Of a DNA stretch of 36,681 nt, positions 30,260 through 36,681 are shown one piece after another; position 1 is the first letter of the stretch, and every line of letters starts with the position of its first letter. The translations under genes and the position numbers were made by a program. This DNA is from a virus. Location: the IMG/VR virus record IMGVR_UViG_3300009785_000042, positions 1 to 36,681 of that record. One strand, 5' to 3'. Under the pieces are notes generated by a model, which saw nothing but the letters and a program-made list of their open reading frames with translations, searched no databases and had not been told where the DNA came from.

Positions 30260-30286
30260 AAAGTCACTACATTTAGTAGAGACTTT
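30260..30286 (-). terminator. Intrinsic terminator ending the envelope operon
   Basis: Minus-strand AAAGTC-T-CTAC-TAAAT-GTAG-T-GACTTT, a 10-bp stem with one T-T mismatch, followed by TGCTGTTTATAATC. It follows the small coupled peptide and precedes promoter cassette F. Confidence 0.7.
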
Positions 30287-30338
30287 ATATCATTTGATCG
30301 GGATACCAATCATTATCTTCATCGTATGGATCAAACAT
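30285..30338 (-). CDS. Tiny acidic peptide (17 residues), coupled to thioredoxin-fold gene
   Basis: ATG at 30338 overlaps the stop of the thioredoxin-like gene (TAATG) and reads MFDPYDEDNDWYPDQMI before TAA. Strongly acidic, with Trp and Tyr. The overlap and the immediate downstream terminator are consistent with a real leaderless cistron, but a 17-codon frame can also arise by chance. Confidence 0.35.
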   Translation of the reverse strand: MFDPYDEDNDWYPDQMI

Positions 30339-30694
30339 TAGAAGTCGCTAAGATTTTGTTCATCAACAGCTTCTTGTATAACATCAATATCATCTTCTAT
30401 TTTGAAAGACACATTTGCTTGCCATCTTTTAATTTCTTCACCATCCTTGAAAAGTATAATAGTAGGAACTACAACGATCTTATGATTTGTTTGCATTTTC
30501 TTATAAGCAACAATATCAACTTTAACTACATTACATTCTTCAAGATCTCCTATCCATGACACTGAGTTTGCATCATTCCATCCTGCATTAAAGTGTGCAA
30601 CAGTAACTCCATCACCAATATCAATTGTTTGTGAGTATAGTGAAGTTCCTGTATAAAGGAATATCGTTAGAACTAATAAGTTTAAGTATTTCAT
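30338..30694 (-). CDS. Secreted thioredoxin-fold protein lacking CxxC
   Basis: 118 residues with a signal peptide (MKYLNLLVLTIFLYTGTSLYSQ, cleavage near residue 22), placing it in the periplasm. The rest matches the thioredoxin fold: strand TVAHFNAGWN (31-40), VVKVDIVA (56-63) and VVVPTIILFKDGEEI (74-88) with the cis-Pro. The active-site W-C-x-x-C is replaced by W39-N-D-A-N43, so it cannot do thiol-disulphide exchange. It may act as a binding or chaperone-like protein. It is the last sizeable gene of the envelope operon. Confidence 0.75.
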   Translation of the reverse strand: MKYLNLLVLTIFLYTGTSLYSQTIDIGDGVTVAHFNAGWNDANSVSWIGDLEECNVVKVDIVAYKKMQTNHKIVVVPTIILFKDGEEIKRWQANVSFKIEDDIDVIQEAVDEQNLSDF

Positions 30695-30698
30695 ATTG

Positions 30699-30992
30699 TT
30701 ATCTAAGTTTATCTAACTTTTCTTCAATCCTCTTAATATCTTCCTTTATTTCCTTTACATCTTCTTGAGTAGTAAGTATAGTGTTTCTAATCATTTGATC
30801 TTTCATATCAAATTCCATCCGTGTTACTTCAGGGGCAGGTATCTCTATTACAGGTAAGTTTCTAGCTTCTTCTATATCAGCCTGTAATATAAACCACATC
30901 GATATGACGGTAGCCATAGCAGTTCCAATTGCTAATAAAGTTTTAATACTTACTTGAAATGCTGTATTTTCATTCAATTCCTTCGAGGCCAT
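30699..30992 (-). CDS. Membrane protein with C-terminal coiled coil
   Basis: 97 residues: a transmembrane helix at about 17-38 (TLLAIGTAMATVISMWFILQA), a Pro-rich linker (LPVIEIPAPEV) and a C-terminal coiled coil (DVKEIKEDIKRIEEKLDKL). Similar one-helix/coiled-coil proteins occur in marine T4-like phages. Could be a spanin-like or scaffolding protein. Ends 4 bases before the thioredoxin-like gene. Confidence 0.72.
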   Translation of the reverse strand: MASKELNENTAFQVSIKTLLAIGTAMATVISMWFILQADIEEARNLPVIEIPAPEVTRMEFDMKDQMIRNTILTTQEDVKEIKEDIKRIEEKLDKLR

Positions 30993-31029
30993 AATTATTG
31001 TTTCGAATTTTTTCTTTTATTATCTATCC

Positions 31030-32097
31030 TTACAGTATAATGTAATTTATTCCTACTGAAAAGTTGTGCCAGCTTCTATTCCAGTATTTATTATATTTAC
31101 CTTCTAGAAATACACCTAAGTGCTTGTTAAATTTATATCCGAATATCAAACCACCTGAATAATCTAACCATTGTCCTTCATTAAATGCATGGTAAGAAAA
31201 TTCATCTCCAGAATTATAATGATAAGGCATTAAATTACCCCATGAATGCAACCAAAAATCTTTTGTGTAATGATAGTAATCAAATCCTATAACTAACGAA
31301 TGATTCCATTGTGCAGGTATTTCGCTTCGTTTTCTTTCGGTATAGTCAGATAATACATTTGGTATAACAACTGCTTCCCATACCTCAGTATTCTCAGCAA
31401 TTAAATTTCCTGATGGATTGTAATATCCAACTCCTCCACTCCCGTCAAAGTCCATAGAATATCCTTCTTGAATTGCCAAATTGGTATAATGTAAATTACC
31501 ATTAGATAATAACCATTCTTCTAAAGGATCGTATCCATAAGGTTCTGATACCCTTTGAACTGCTCCTATATTTAATGATAGCTTTCTACCAATTTTATAC
31601 CTATATCTTTGAGAAGCTTCTGTGTATTTAATATCAGCAAAGCCATCTTGAAGATACTCCATTTTAATAATCCAATCATCAGCAACATATCGTAAGAAAT
31701 GATGTTGATCTAAATAATTAATCCCTTGTATTCTTCGATAATCTGCTTCGAATAAAAATTCAAATCCACTTATTTTTCCAATAGTAGCAGCATCGCTAAA
31801 TGAATTTTCAGTTCCGTTATAAAAAGTGTTTGCTCTATTCTCATAACCTAACCTTGCGATCTTTCTTACACCTAATGTAAGAGAATAATCAAATGGTGTT
31901 TTAACAACATTAGTTTCTAAACCATTTGTAACTGAATACACATCTACGTCTGATAATGAATTTGCTCCGTTAAAGGCTCCATAGAAAGTTGAATACTTAA
32001 AGGTCTTCTTTAAGGTTTTTCTAAATTCGTTTTGTTTTTCTTCCTGTCCAAATGATATTAATGGAATAAGAAGAAATAGTATTAAAAGTTTTTTCAT
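31030..32097 (-). CDS. Outer-membrane beta-barrel protein
   Basis: 355 residues with a clean signal peptide (KKLLILFLLIPLISFGQ, cleavage after Gln18) and about 300 residues of alternating strands with Tyr/Trp girdles, ending SWHNFSVGINYIIL as outer-membrane barrels do. Asn/Tyr-rich loops are typical of flavobacterial outer-membrane proteins. Function unknown; receptor mimic, porin or superinfection exclusion are possible. Its ATG overlaps the stop of the T9SS surface protein by 4 bases (ATGA), so they are made together. Confidence 0.75.
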   Translation of the reverse strand: MKKLLILFLLIPLISFGQEEKQNEFRKTLKKTFKYSTFYGAFNGANSLSDVDVYSVTNGLETNVVKTPFDYSLTLGVRKIARLGYENRANTFYNGTENSFSDAATIGKISGFEFLFEADYRRIQGINYLDQHHFLRYVADDWIIKMEYLQDGFADIKYTEASQRYRYKIGRKLSLNIGAVQRVSEPYGYDPLEEWLLSNGNLHYTNLAIQEGYSMDFDGSGGVGYYNPSGNLIAENTEVWEAVVIPNVLSDYTERKRSEIPAQWNHSLVIGFDYYHYTKDFWLHSWGNLMPYHYNSGDEFSYHAFNEGQWLDYSGGLIFGYKFNKHLGVFLEGKYNKYWNRSWHNFSVGINYIIL

Positions 32098-35000
32098 TGT
32101 TTAATAATTCTTTTGTTAAGTAACATTTTATTATATGTAATTGTTAAGTTGTAAACTCCGTTAGAGAACTCTGCTATATTTATTCGTTTATCTGTGCCTT
32201 CATAAACTAAAGCACCAGTCATATTATAGATCTTGATTTCTATATCTAAATGAGTGTCTATATTTAATATCGATGTAGTAGGATTCGGATAAACTATAAT
32301 GGTATTTGAATTGATTTCATCTATAGCAGTTGGCCAGCCTAATTGACAATAGTTATACATTGATTGGCAACTAGCATCCCAATTGTTTGTACAACAATAA
32401 TCATCAACATCGATTACCCATGCATAACATCCATCGTTTAACCAATAAGGTATTCCAGGTCCACCATAACAACCAGCATTATATAAACATGATAATGAAT
32501 CTGATACATTAGCAGATGAATTATAATTGTATGCTGCAACGTCGGTACATCCACTAACGATTTCTATACATGAATTATCGTCATAACATGCATTTGAGTT
32601 ATAATTTAATGCATATATATCTGTACATCCAGATATGTAGCAGCAACTGTTATCTAACGTATTTGCTAATGGATCAAAGTTAAATGCTGTATTATCTGAG
32701 CATCCGTATACGAAAGGTACACATGTTGAATTATCTGTATTAGCAATTGGATCGTAATTAAACGAAGTTGAATCGGTACATCCATATATAAAAGGAATAC
32801 AATTACCTGAGGATGTGTTTGCCGTTGCATTATAATTCCACATGGTAATATCCATACAACCAATAATTACTGGAACGCATGTATTATCGTCGGTATTAGC
32901 ATTAACATCATAATTAAAAGCAGCAGGATCTGTACATCCTAAAATGATAGCTATACATGTATTATCATCTGTATTTGCTAAAGGATTGTAATTGAATTGA
33001 GTTGAATCTGTACATCCATAAATGTAAGGTATACATGTATTATCATCATCTGTTGCAATTGGATCAAAGTTAATAGATAACGGATCTGTACAACCAAGTA
33101 TTTCAAGATCATCACAAATTCCATCTCCATCAATGTCACTTAAACAAGAACCTAAACAATCATAGTATTGTATTGGATATGTACAACCGCCATTATCTAC
33201 ATTTGCGATAACATCGTAATTACAAGCTATAATATCTGTACATCCTAGATATATGCAACTTCCGTCGCTAGTATTCGCAGAAGAATTATAGTTATATGCA
33301 GTTGAATCCATGCATCCATTAACAAGTGCAATGCATGATAGATCATCGAGAGTAGCCAATGAATCATAATTAAATGCTAAAGGATTTGTACAACCTAATA
33401 TAATAGGCATACATGATAAGTCATCGGTATTTGCTAACGGGTTATAATTAAGAGATGTCGAATCCATACATCCTAAAACAATAGGAATACAAAAGTTTCC
33501 ACAATCAGGAGTACCTGAATATCTATATGGGAATTGAAATAAAGGATCTGTCCATGGATTTGTTCCACCTTCAATTAACGTATCTCCATCTGGGCTAACG
33601 AATTTGAATCCACATTGTTCGGCAGTTGAAGCTGAATTACCTTGAGTAAAGAATAAAACTTCTACTGGATATTCAGAACTTAATGAAAGTGTAATTGTTT
33701 TTTCAAAGGCATCTATAGGATCCATAGTAAAAGGACCATATGAACTACCGTTTTGAACAACTCCAATCCAAGATCCGAACCATCCATCGCCAGCACCATC
33801 AGTTAATATAAATTCGTAATCACAGTTAAGAACGTTTGCCATAGTATTAGATGATGGATCGTAATTTATCGAGTTAATTTCTGTACATCCTAATACAATA
33901 AGAGTAGTACATGAACTATCATCAATAGTAGCTAAAGGATCGAATTCTAAATAATTCTCATCCATACATCCAGAAATAACATTCGTAATACATGGAGAAA
34001 TTATATGAGTAATTGTCGTGTCTGTTCCGAAATCAGCATTACCAGGTTGTATTGATAATAAAGTATCTCCACATAATGTTTCTACTACAACACTGCCGTC
34101 AACACCACCATAACAAGATCCACACATTCCATCTCCAAAGTTATCATATAATGTAAAAATAATTTCAGTACCATCTGCAATACAAGTTTCTGTAACTACC
34201 GGAACTCCAGTTTGAGTATACATAGGAGATGATTGTAAAATTGTACCTGATGTATCGGTAATCTCCCACGAAGTTTCTCCTACATAAGTGTCTGGTGTAA
34301 GTATAACTAAAACATTAGTTTGTCCATTTGCACAATTAGCTGCAGGGTAAGTACAAGTACCATCAGGAGTATTAGCCCATGGATTCCAATTTAATGCAAG
34401 AGAATCCATACAACCAATAATACAGTTATCAGTAAAGATTTCTAATGTATCTGTATAAGAACCATCACCTAATTCTGCTATAAAATAATATGTAGTGTAT
34501 GGATCAGCATTAGAAAATGTAATACCAGTGTTTGACCAATTTGCAGGGTAAGGATACCAATCGATTCCTAGATCATCAGGATTGTCTTTTGCTTTTGTAT
34601 ATGCAACAACATTACAACTTTGATTTGAACCAGGATCCCATGTATAATTAACGACTGGTCCATTAAGTGTACAATAAGTTTCTACATAAAAAGTATCAAG
34701 TCCTATACATGGTGCATAAATACAAGATCCATCATCATAAGCAGCGTATCCATTATAATTAGTTGCAAGTGAATCTAAACAACCTCCTGTCGGTGGAGCA
34801 CAAGGAGCAATCGTTAAAGTTTCTGTATATAATGTTCCGAAATCACCAGCAACAAATGCTAGAGTATCTTGACAGTCATTTTGAATTAAGAACCAACCAT
34901 CGGTTCCACCAAATAGACTAGCACCTAAACCATCTCCAAAAATGTCGTTAACATTAAGGACATAAGTGCCAGGATCTAAAGTTATTGTGGTATCTAAAAG

Positions 35001-35180
35001 TGAATTCAGTATATAATTAGAATCGCTTTCTATTACAGCAGTATTGGTTGAATCTAATAATTCCCAGTTAATTTCTGATGGATAATTATCAGATAAGTAT
35101 TGAATGTTTATCCAAGAAGATTGTGAAGATGCATTTAACGATAAAAGTAGGGTTAACGAGACCAAAAAGTTTTTTAACAT
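32094..35180 (-). CDS. T9SS-exported surface protein with about 16 GCTD-type Cys repeats
   Basis: 1028 residues, the longest complete gene here. A signal peptide (residues 1-20, LVSLTLLLSLNASSQ) is followed by ~110 residues, then about 16 copies of a 20-26-residue repeat (G-C-T/M-D-x-x-A-x-N-Y-x-x-x-A-N-x-x-D-x-S-C) interrupted by two inserts (about 275-395 and 455-560), then a Cys-rich GCYGGPG...CCTNNWDASC segment, and finally a T9SS type A sorting domain (963-1028: VYPNPTTSILNI.., IYNMTGALV, GVYNLTI..NKRIIKQ). In Bacteroidetes such proteins are exported by the type IX system and usually attached to the cell surface. One repeat insert is DxDGDGICDD, calcium-binding-like. Unusual in a phage. 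Confidence 0.85.
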   Translation of the reverse strand: MLKNFLVSLTLLLSLNASSQSSWINIQYLSDNYPSEINWELLDSTNTAVIESDSNYILNSLLDTTITLDPGTYVLNVNDIFGDGLGASLFGGTDGWFLIQNDCQDTLAFVAGDFGTLYTETLTIAPCAPPTGGCLDSLATNYNGYAAYDDGSCIYAPCIGLDTFYVETYCTLNGPVVNYTWDPGSNQSCNVVAYTKAKDNPDDLGIDWYPYPANWSNTGITFSNADPYTTYYFIAELGDGSYTDTLEIFTDNCIIGCMDSLALNWNPWANTPDGTCTYPAANCANGQTNVLVILTPDTYVGETSWEITDTSGTILQSSPMYTQTGVPVVTETCIADGTEIIFTLYDNFGDGMCGSCYGGVDGSVVVETLCGDTLLSIQPGNADFGTDTTITHIISPCITNVISGCMDENYLEFDPLATIDDSSCTTLIVLGCTEINSINYDPSSNTMANVLNCDYEFILTDGAGDGWFGSWIGVVQNGSSYGPFTMDPIDAFEKTITLSLSSEYPVEVLFFTQGNSASTAEQCGFKFVSPDGDTLIEGGTNPWTDPLFQFPYRYSGTPDCGNFCIPIVLGCMDSTSLNYNPLANTDDLSCMPIILGCTNPLAFNYDSLATLDDLSCIALVNGCMDSTAYNYNSSANTSDGSCIYLGCTDIIACNYDVIANVDNGGCTYPIQYYDCLGSCLSDIDGDGICDDLEILGCTDPLSINFDPIATDDDNTCIPYIYGCTDSTQFNYNPLANTDDNTCIAIILGCTDPAAFNYDVNANTDDNTCVPVIIGCMDITMWNYNATANTSSGNCIPFIYGCTDSTSFNYDPIANTDNSTCVPFVYGCSDNTAFNFDPLANTLDNSCCYISGCTDIYALNYNSNACYDDNSCIEIVSGCTDVAAYNYNSSANVSDSLSCLYNAGCYGGPGIPYWLNDGCYAWVIDVDDYCCTNNWDASCQSMYNYCQLGWPTAIDEINSNTIIVYPNPTTSILNIDTHLDIEIKIYNMTGALVYEGTDKRINIAEFSNGVYNLTITYNKMLLNKRIIKQ
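32470..34784 (-). repeat. GCTD-type repeat array (coding)
   Basis: About 16 tandem, partly diverged units with paired Cys, each roughly 22 residues, for example GCTDPAAFNYDVNANTDDNT followed by a Cys. At DNA level the minus strand shows recurrent 'ggatgtacaga' units. The most uniform run is residues 560-900. Highly similar units suggest recent expansion or recombination. Confidence 0.8.
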
Positions 35181-35240
35181 AGTTAGAGTTTTTAATTAGT
35201 TAGTAAGTTATTTATCTCTATATGTTAAGTAAATTTAGTA

Positions 35241-35330
35241 TTACATCTTATTGTTTTTATTTACATAAATTATCATGGCAAGTACTACTATTCCAAATCC
35301 TATGTAGTACATCAATATGTTTACCGCCAT
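35241..35330 (-). CDS. Tiny membrane peptide (29 residues)
   Basis: ATG at 35330 directly abutting the stop of the next upstream small gene. Reads MAVNILMYYIGFGIVVLAM then a short basic tail. A single helix spans almost all of it. Confidence 0.55.
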   Translation of the reverse strand: MAVNILMYYIGFGIVVLAMIIYVNKNNKM

Positions 35331-35483
35331 TTATTTGATTTCATTATCTTGTTCTCTTGAATATGCTTTCCAGAATTCAAGATCTCGTTCCATTTTAGTC
35401 TTTCGTTCTATGCCAATTAACCATCCTAATACAAATGTGAATGCTGCTAGAAGTATACTTATCAATAGTCCTGATTCATCCAT
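35331..35483 (-). CDS. Small membrane protein (50 residues)
   Basis: ATG at 35483, overlapping the preceding stop as TAATG. One N-terminal transmembrane helix (GLLISILLAAFTFVLGWLI) and a charged cytoplasmic tail with KTKMERDLEFWKAYSREQD. The tail looks coiled, like small anchor proteins of phage lysis or morphogenesis systems. Confidence 0.62.
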   Translation of the reverse strand: MDESGLLISILLAAFTFVLGWLIGIERKTKMERDLEFWKAYSREQDNEIK

Positions 35484-35605
35484 TACGATAAACCTAAATT
35501 AAAGATTGCATCTACTATTACTAATATAAAGAGTATGGCACATATCCCGAATATAAATATCCATGGTGCTAATACTCCGTAGATTGCTTCGTCTTCCTTC
35601 TTCAT
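35483..35605 (-). CDS. Small membrane protein (40 residues)
   Basis: ATG at 35605, which overlaps the stop of the gene at 35602-35823 (ATGA). Begins MKKEDEAIYGVLAPWIF; central membrane helix with FGICAILFILVIVDAIF; a short C-terminal tail. Part of a chain of overlapping small genes. Confidence 0.62.
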   Translation of the reverse strand: MKKEDEAIYGVLAPWIFIFGICAILFILVIVDAIFNLGLS

Positions 35606-35823
35606 AGTTTTGTTTGGAATATATCTAGTTCTGATAAAGTTTCTAACTTATCGTTTGCATCTACTAACATCATTAATGCATCATTTGCATTTTTGTAGAA
35701 ATCTGCAGTAGAATGATCGCCAATTCCTGCAGGATGTTTTCCTAACAAATCAAGAGTTAATAATGCTTTTGCTTTTTCTGCCTCAGCCTGTGTCTTCAGC
35801 ATCTCATATATACGTTTTTCCAT
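35602..35823 (-). CDS. Hypothetical 73-residue helical protein
   Basis: Soluble helical protein, Ala/Leu-rich (KTQAEAEKAKALLTLDLLG), probably a small coiled coil with LVDANDKLETL heptads. First gene behind the CATATAAT box at 35839, leading the operon of small membrane genes. Not recognised. Confidence 0.7.
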   Translation of the reverse strand: MEKRIYEMLKTQAEAEKAKALLTLDLLGKHPAGIGDHSTADFYKNANDALMMLVDANDKLETLSELDIFQTKL

Positions 35824-35838
35824 AATTTTATTTTAATA

Positions 35839-35846
35839 ATTATATG
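35839..35846 (-). promoter_or_regulatory. CATATAAT promoter box
   Basis: Minus-strand TCATATAATTATTAAAATAA, 15 nt before the ATG at 35823. Promoter of the small membrane gene chain and, by read-through, perhaps of the envelope operon. Confidence 0.45.
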
Positions 35847-35871
35847 ATGTTAAGATATTCTTGTTTCATCA

Positions 35872-35948
35872 GGTCGTTGTTGCGATCGAGGAGGACTTTC
35901 TAGGACTGTACTATCCGACGTCCCGCAGGCAGGCTCATATCGCGATAT
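35872..35948 (-). other. GC-rich patch, candidate structured RNA
   Basis: About 75 bases of clearly higher G+C than all surroundings, in a ~120-base gap between small genes. It contains the perfect 12-bp palindrome ATATCGCGATAT (35937-35948), a CCTGC..GCGGG hairpin, a GGAC...GTCC pairing, a tandem AGGACT direct repeat, and GATAT/ATATC segments at the two ends that could close a helix. A TATATAATATAAT box stands just upstream on the minus strand. A GTG-started frame crosses it but its protein is not credible. No known RNA family was recognised. Confidence 0.4.
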
Positions 35949-35965
35949 TATATTATATACAATGA

Positions 35966-36040
35966 TTAGATTCCGAGTATGTATACAATGATTATCAAAG
36001 CAATGTATATTACTGGTGATATATCGATTTGTTTCTCCAT
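35966..36040 (-). CDS. Tiny membrane peptide (24 residues)
   Basis: ATG at 36040 in an A/T-rich leader (ATATATAATATATGG), reading MEKQIDISPVIYIALIIIVY then a short end. The hydrophobic stretch fits a single short membrane helix. It lies just before the GC-rich patch. Its size and lack of neighbours make it tentative. Confidence 0.4.
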   Translation of the reverse strand: MEKQIDISPVIYIALIIIVYILGI

Positions 36041-36119
36041 ATATTATATATGAATACACTGATCACTCGGTTTCTTCTTGTATATTAAATTTAGGTTAAA
36101 TTTGTGTTAACAGAAAGTT

Positions 36120-36503
36120 CTATTTATTTTCAGTACCCCAATCTTCATCAAAGTCTCCTATATCTGCTCTGAATTCATCAGCCGGATTATACTTCTCAGT
36201 TACATAATAGGCTAAGATACTCCCAGGCTCTAATGCCTTATACCCATGATAGACTCCAGGAGGTATGGCCAATACTTGAGGATTTTTATCAGAAAGATAT
36301 TTGAATTCACATCCATTTTCTTTAGTGGCCCAACCTACTTTGATAGATCCTTTAAGACAAATCCAATAATCAGTTTGGATATTGTGTTTATGCCAAGCAA
36401 CGATATGTTCGGTTGAATTAATGTAGCTTATATTTATTTGGCCTTTATCAAGAGGAAATACATCGAGTAATCTTTGGGCTCTGTCGTCTTCGTGGAAATT
36501 CAT
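36120..36503 (-). CDS. RmlC-like cupin (dTDP-4-dehydrorhamnose 3,5-epimerase type)
   Basis: 127 residues forming a single cupin: AWHKHNIQTDYWICLKGSIK (36-55) with His38/His40 and Thr-Asp, PPGVYHGYKALEPGSILAYY (81-100) with His86, and the end VTEKYNPADEFR, which is the classical RmlC closing signature. RmlC epimerises C3 and C5 of dTDP-4-keto-6-deoxyglucose in L-rhamnose synthesis. It is shorter than usual (~180), lacking the N-terminal arm. No other rhamnose pathway gene is present, so it may act on a host-made dTDP-sugar. CATATAAT box 15 nt upstream. Confidence 0.75.
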   Translation of the reverse strand: MNFHEDDRAQRLLDVFPLDKGQINISYINSTEHIVAWHKHNIQTDYWICLKGSIKVGWATKENGCEFKYLSDKNPQVLAIPPGVYHGYKALEPGSILAYYVTEKYNPADEFRADIGDFDEDWGTENK

Positions 36504-36518
36504 AGGTATAGTTTAATT

Positions 36519-36526
36519 ATTATATG
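36519..36526 (-). promoter_or_regulatory. CATATAAT promoter box
   Basis: Minus-strand ACATATAATAATTAAACTATACC, 15 nt before the RmlC-like ATG. Confidence 0.45.
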
Positions 36527-36544
36527 TAGCTTTATGAAAAAAGT

Positions 36545-36681
36545 TTAATAATGAAATATAGTCGAAGTAGATGGTAGAACTATTAGAACAACACCATTGT
36601 AGATATTATAAGCTGGATCTACACAACAAGTACCATTAGCCCAGCCACCAGTAGTACAATCATCAAAAACTTGCATACTAA
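36545..36681 (-). CDS. C-terminal end of a gene (start outside window)
   Basis: An open frame from the right edge to TAA at 36545, ending ..VVLIVLPSTSTIFHY with a DDCTTGGWANGTCC segment just after the edge. At least 45 residues; an ATG at 36676 is possible but the frame is still open upstream. Cys-rich Gly/Thr sequence of this type occurs in phage structural or surface proteins; no identification possible. Confidence 0.5.
   Translation of the reverse strand, partial: SMQVFDDCTTGGWANGTCCVDPAYNIYNGVVLIVLPSTSTIFHY

Noticed and set aside
35845-35950. Hammerhead ribozyme suggested by a CTGATGA segment on the minus strand
   Set aside because: I tried the three hammerhead permutations; no stem II next to CTGATGA and no correctly placed GAAA and NUH cleavage site could be found.
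35850-36059. 69-residue minus-strand open frame
   Set aside because: It begins at GTG, crosses the GC-rich patch, has no plausible protein composition and overlaps a better 24-residue ATG-started membrane peptide in another frame.

Overview
The window looks like part of a large tailed-phage genome of the T4-like (myovirus) kind whose host belongs to the Bacteroidetes, probably a flavobacterium. Phage signs are densely packed genes with 1-4 base overlaps, a collagen-like fibre gene, PhoH, a RadA/RecA-like ATPase, an ATP-dependent DNA ligase, dCMP deaminase, a T4 gp42-like dCMP hydroxymethylase, a GIY-YIG nuclease, and many proteins whose N-termini resemble the capsid-targeting peptide of T4 internal proteins. 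Host signs are a type IX secretion (T9SS) C-terminal sorting domain, signal peptides of the kind ending in ..GQ/..AQ, a general lack of Shine-Dalgarno sequences and A-rich leaders. The DNA is AT-rich throughout (roughly one third G+C by eye), apart from one short GC-rich patch near 35.9 kb. Almost everything is read from the minus strand; only 24.2-26.8 kb runs on the plus strand, closed by a bidirectional terminator.

Layout, left to right. 0-2.8 kb: end of a collagen-like fibre gene and a probable virion gene. 2.8-6.3 kb: dCMP deaminase, an HAD phosphatase, a GT-A glycosyltransferase and small unknowns; three of these carry the capsid-targeting-like N-terminus. 6.3-13.3 kb: a sugar/nucleotide block with PglD-like acetyltransferase, short DegT-type aminotransferase, three glycosyltransferases, a sugar epimerase, a deoxynucleotide-kinase-like protein and the dCMP hydroxymethylase-like protein. 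13.3-16.4 kb: two paralogous PAP2 phosphatases, one inside a large capsid-targeted protein, and another capsid-targeted unknown. 16.4-20.6 kb: DNA ligase, flavin reductase, guanylate kinase and small genes. 20.7-23.1 kb: a phage tmRNA (ssrA), membrane proteins and a small outer-membrane barrel. 24.2-26.8 kb (plus): PhoH and four small genes, one or two with capsid-targeting-like N-termini. 26.9-30.1 kb: DUF932-like protein, RadA-like ATPase, GIY-YIG nuclease. 30.3-36.1 kb: a run of envelope genes: inactive thioredoxin fold, membrane coiled coil, outer-membrane barrel, a 1028-residue T9SS surface protein with about 16 Cys-rich repeats, and several tiny membrane peptides. 36.1 kb on: RmlC-like cupin and a truncated gene.

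Four themes deserve attention. (1) Six or seven different proteins share an N-terminal F-x-x-F-L-N-E peptide like the T4 capsid-targeting/prohead-protease site, suggesting a set of enzymes loaded into the head and injected with the DNA. (2) The phage appears to rebuild the host envelope with T9SS-exported and outer-membrane proteins. (3) A gp42-like enzyme next to a kinase and many sugar enzymes suggests glycosylated or otherwise hypermodified cytosine, or a virion/surface glycan. (4) The phage has its own tmRNA, with tag ending ELAMAA. Two promoter types can be read from repeated intergenic sequence: a long cassette at six places and a short CATATAAT box at nine or more, the latter also upstream of the tmRNA.
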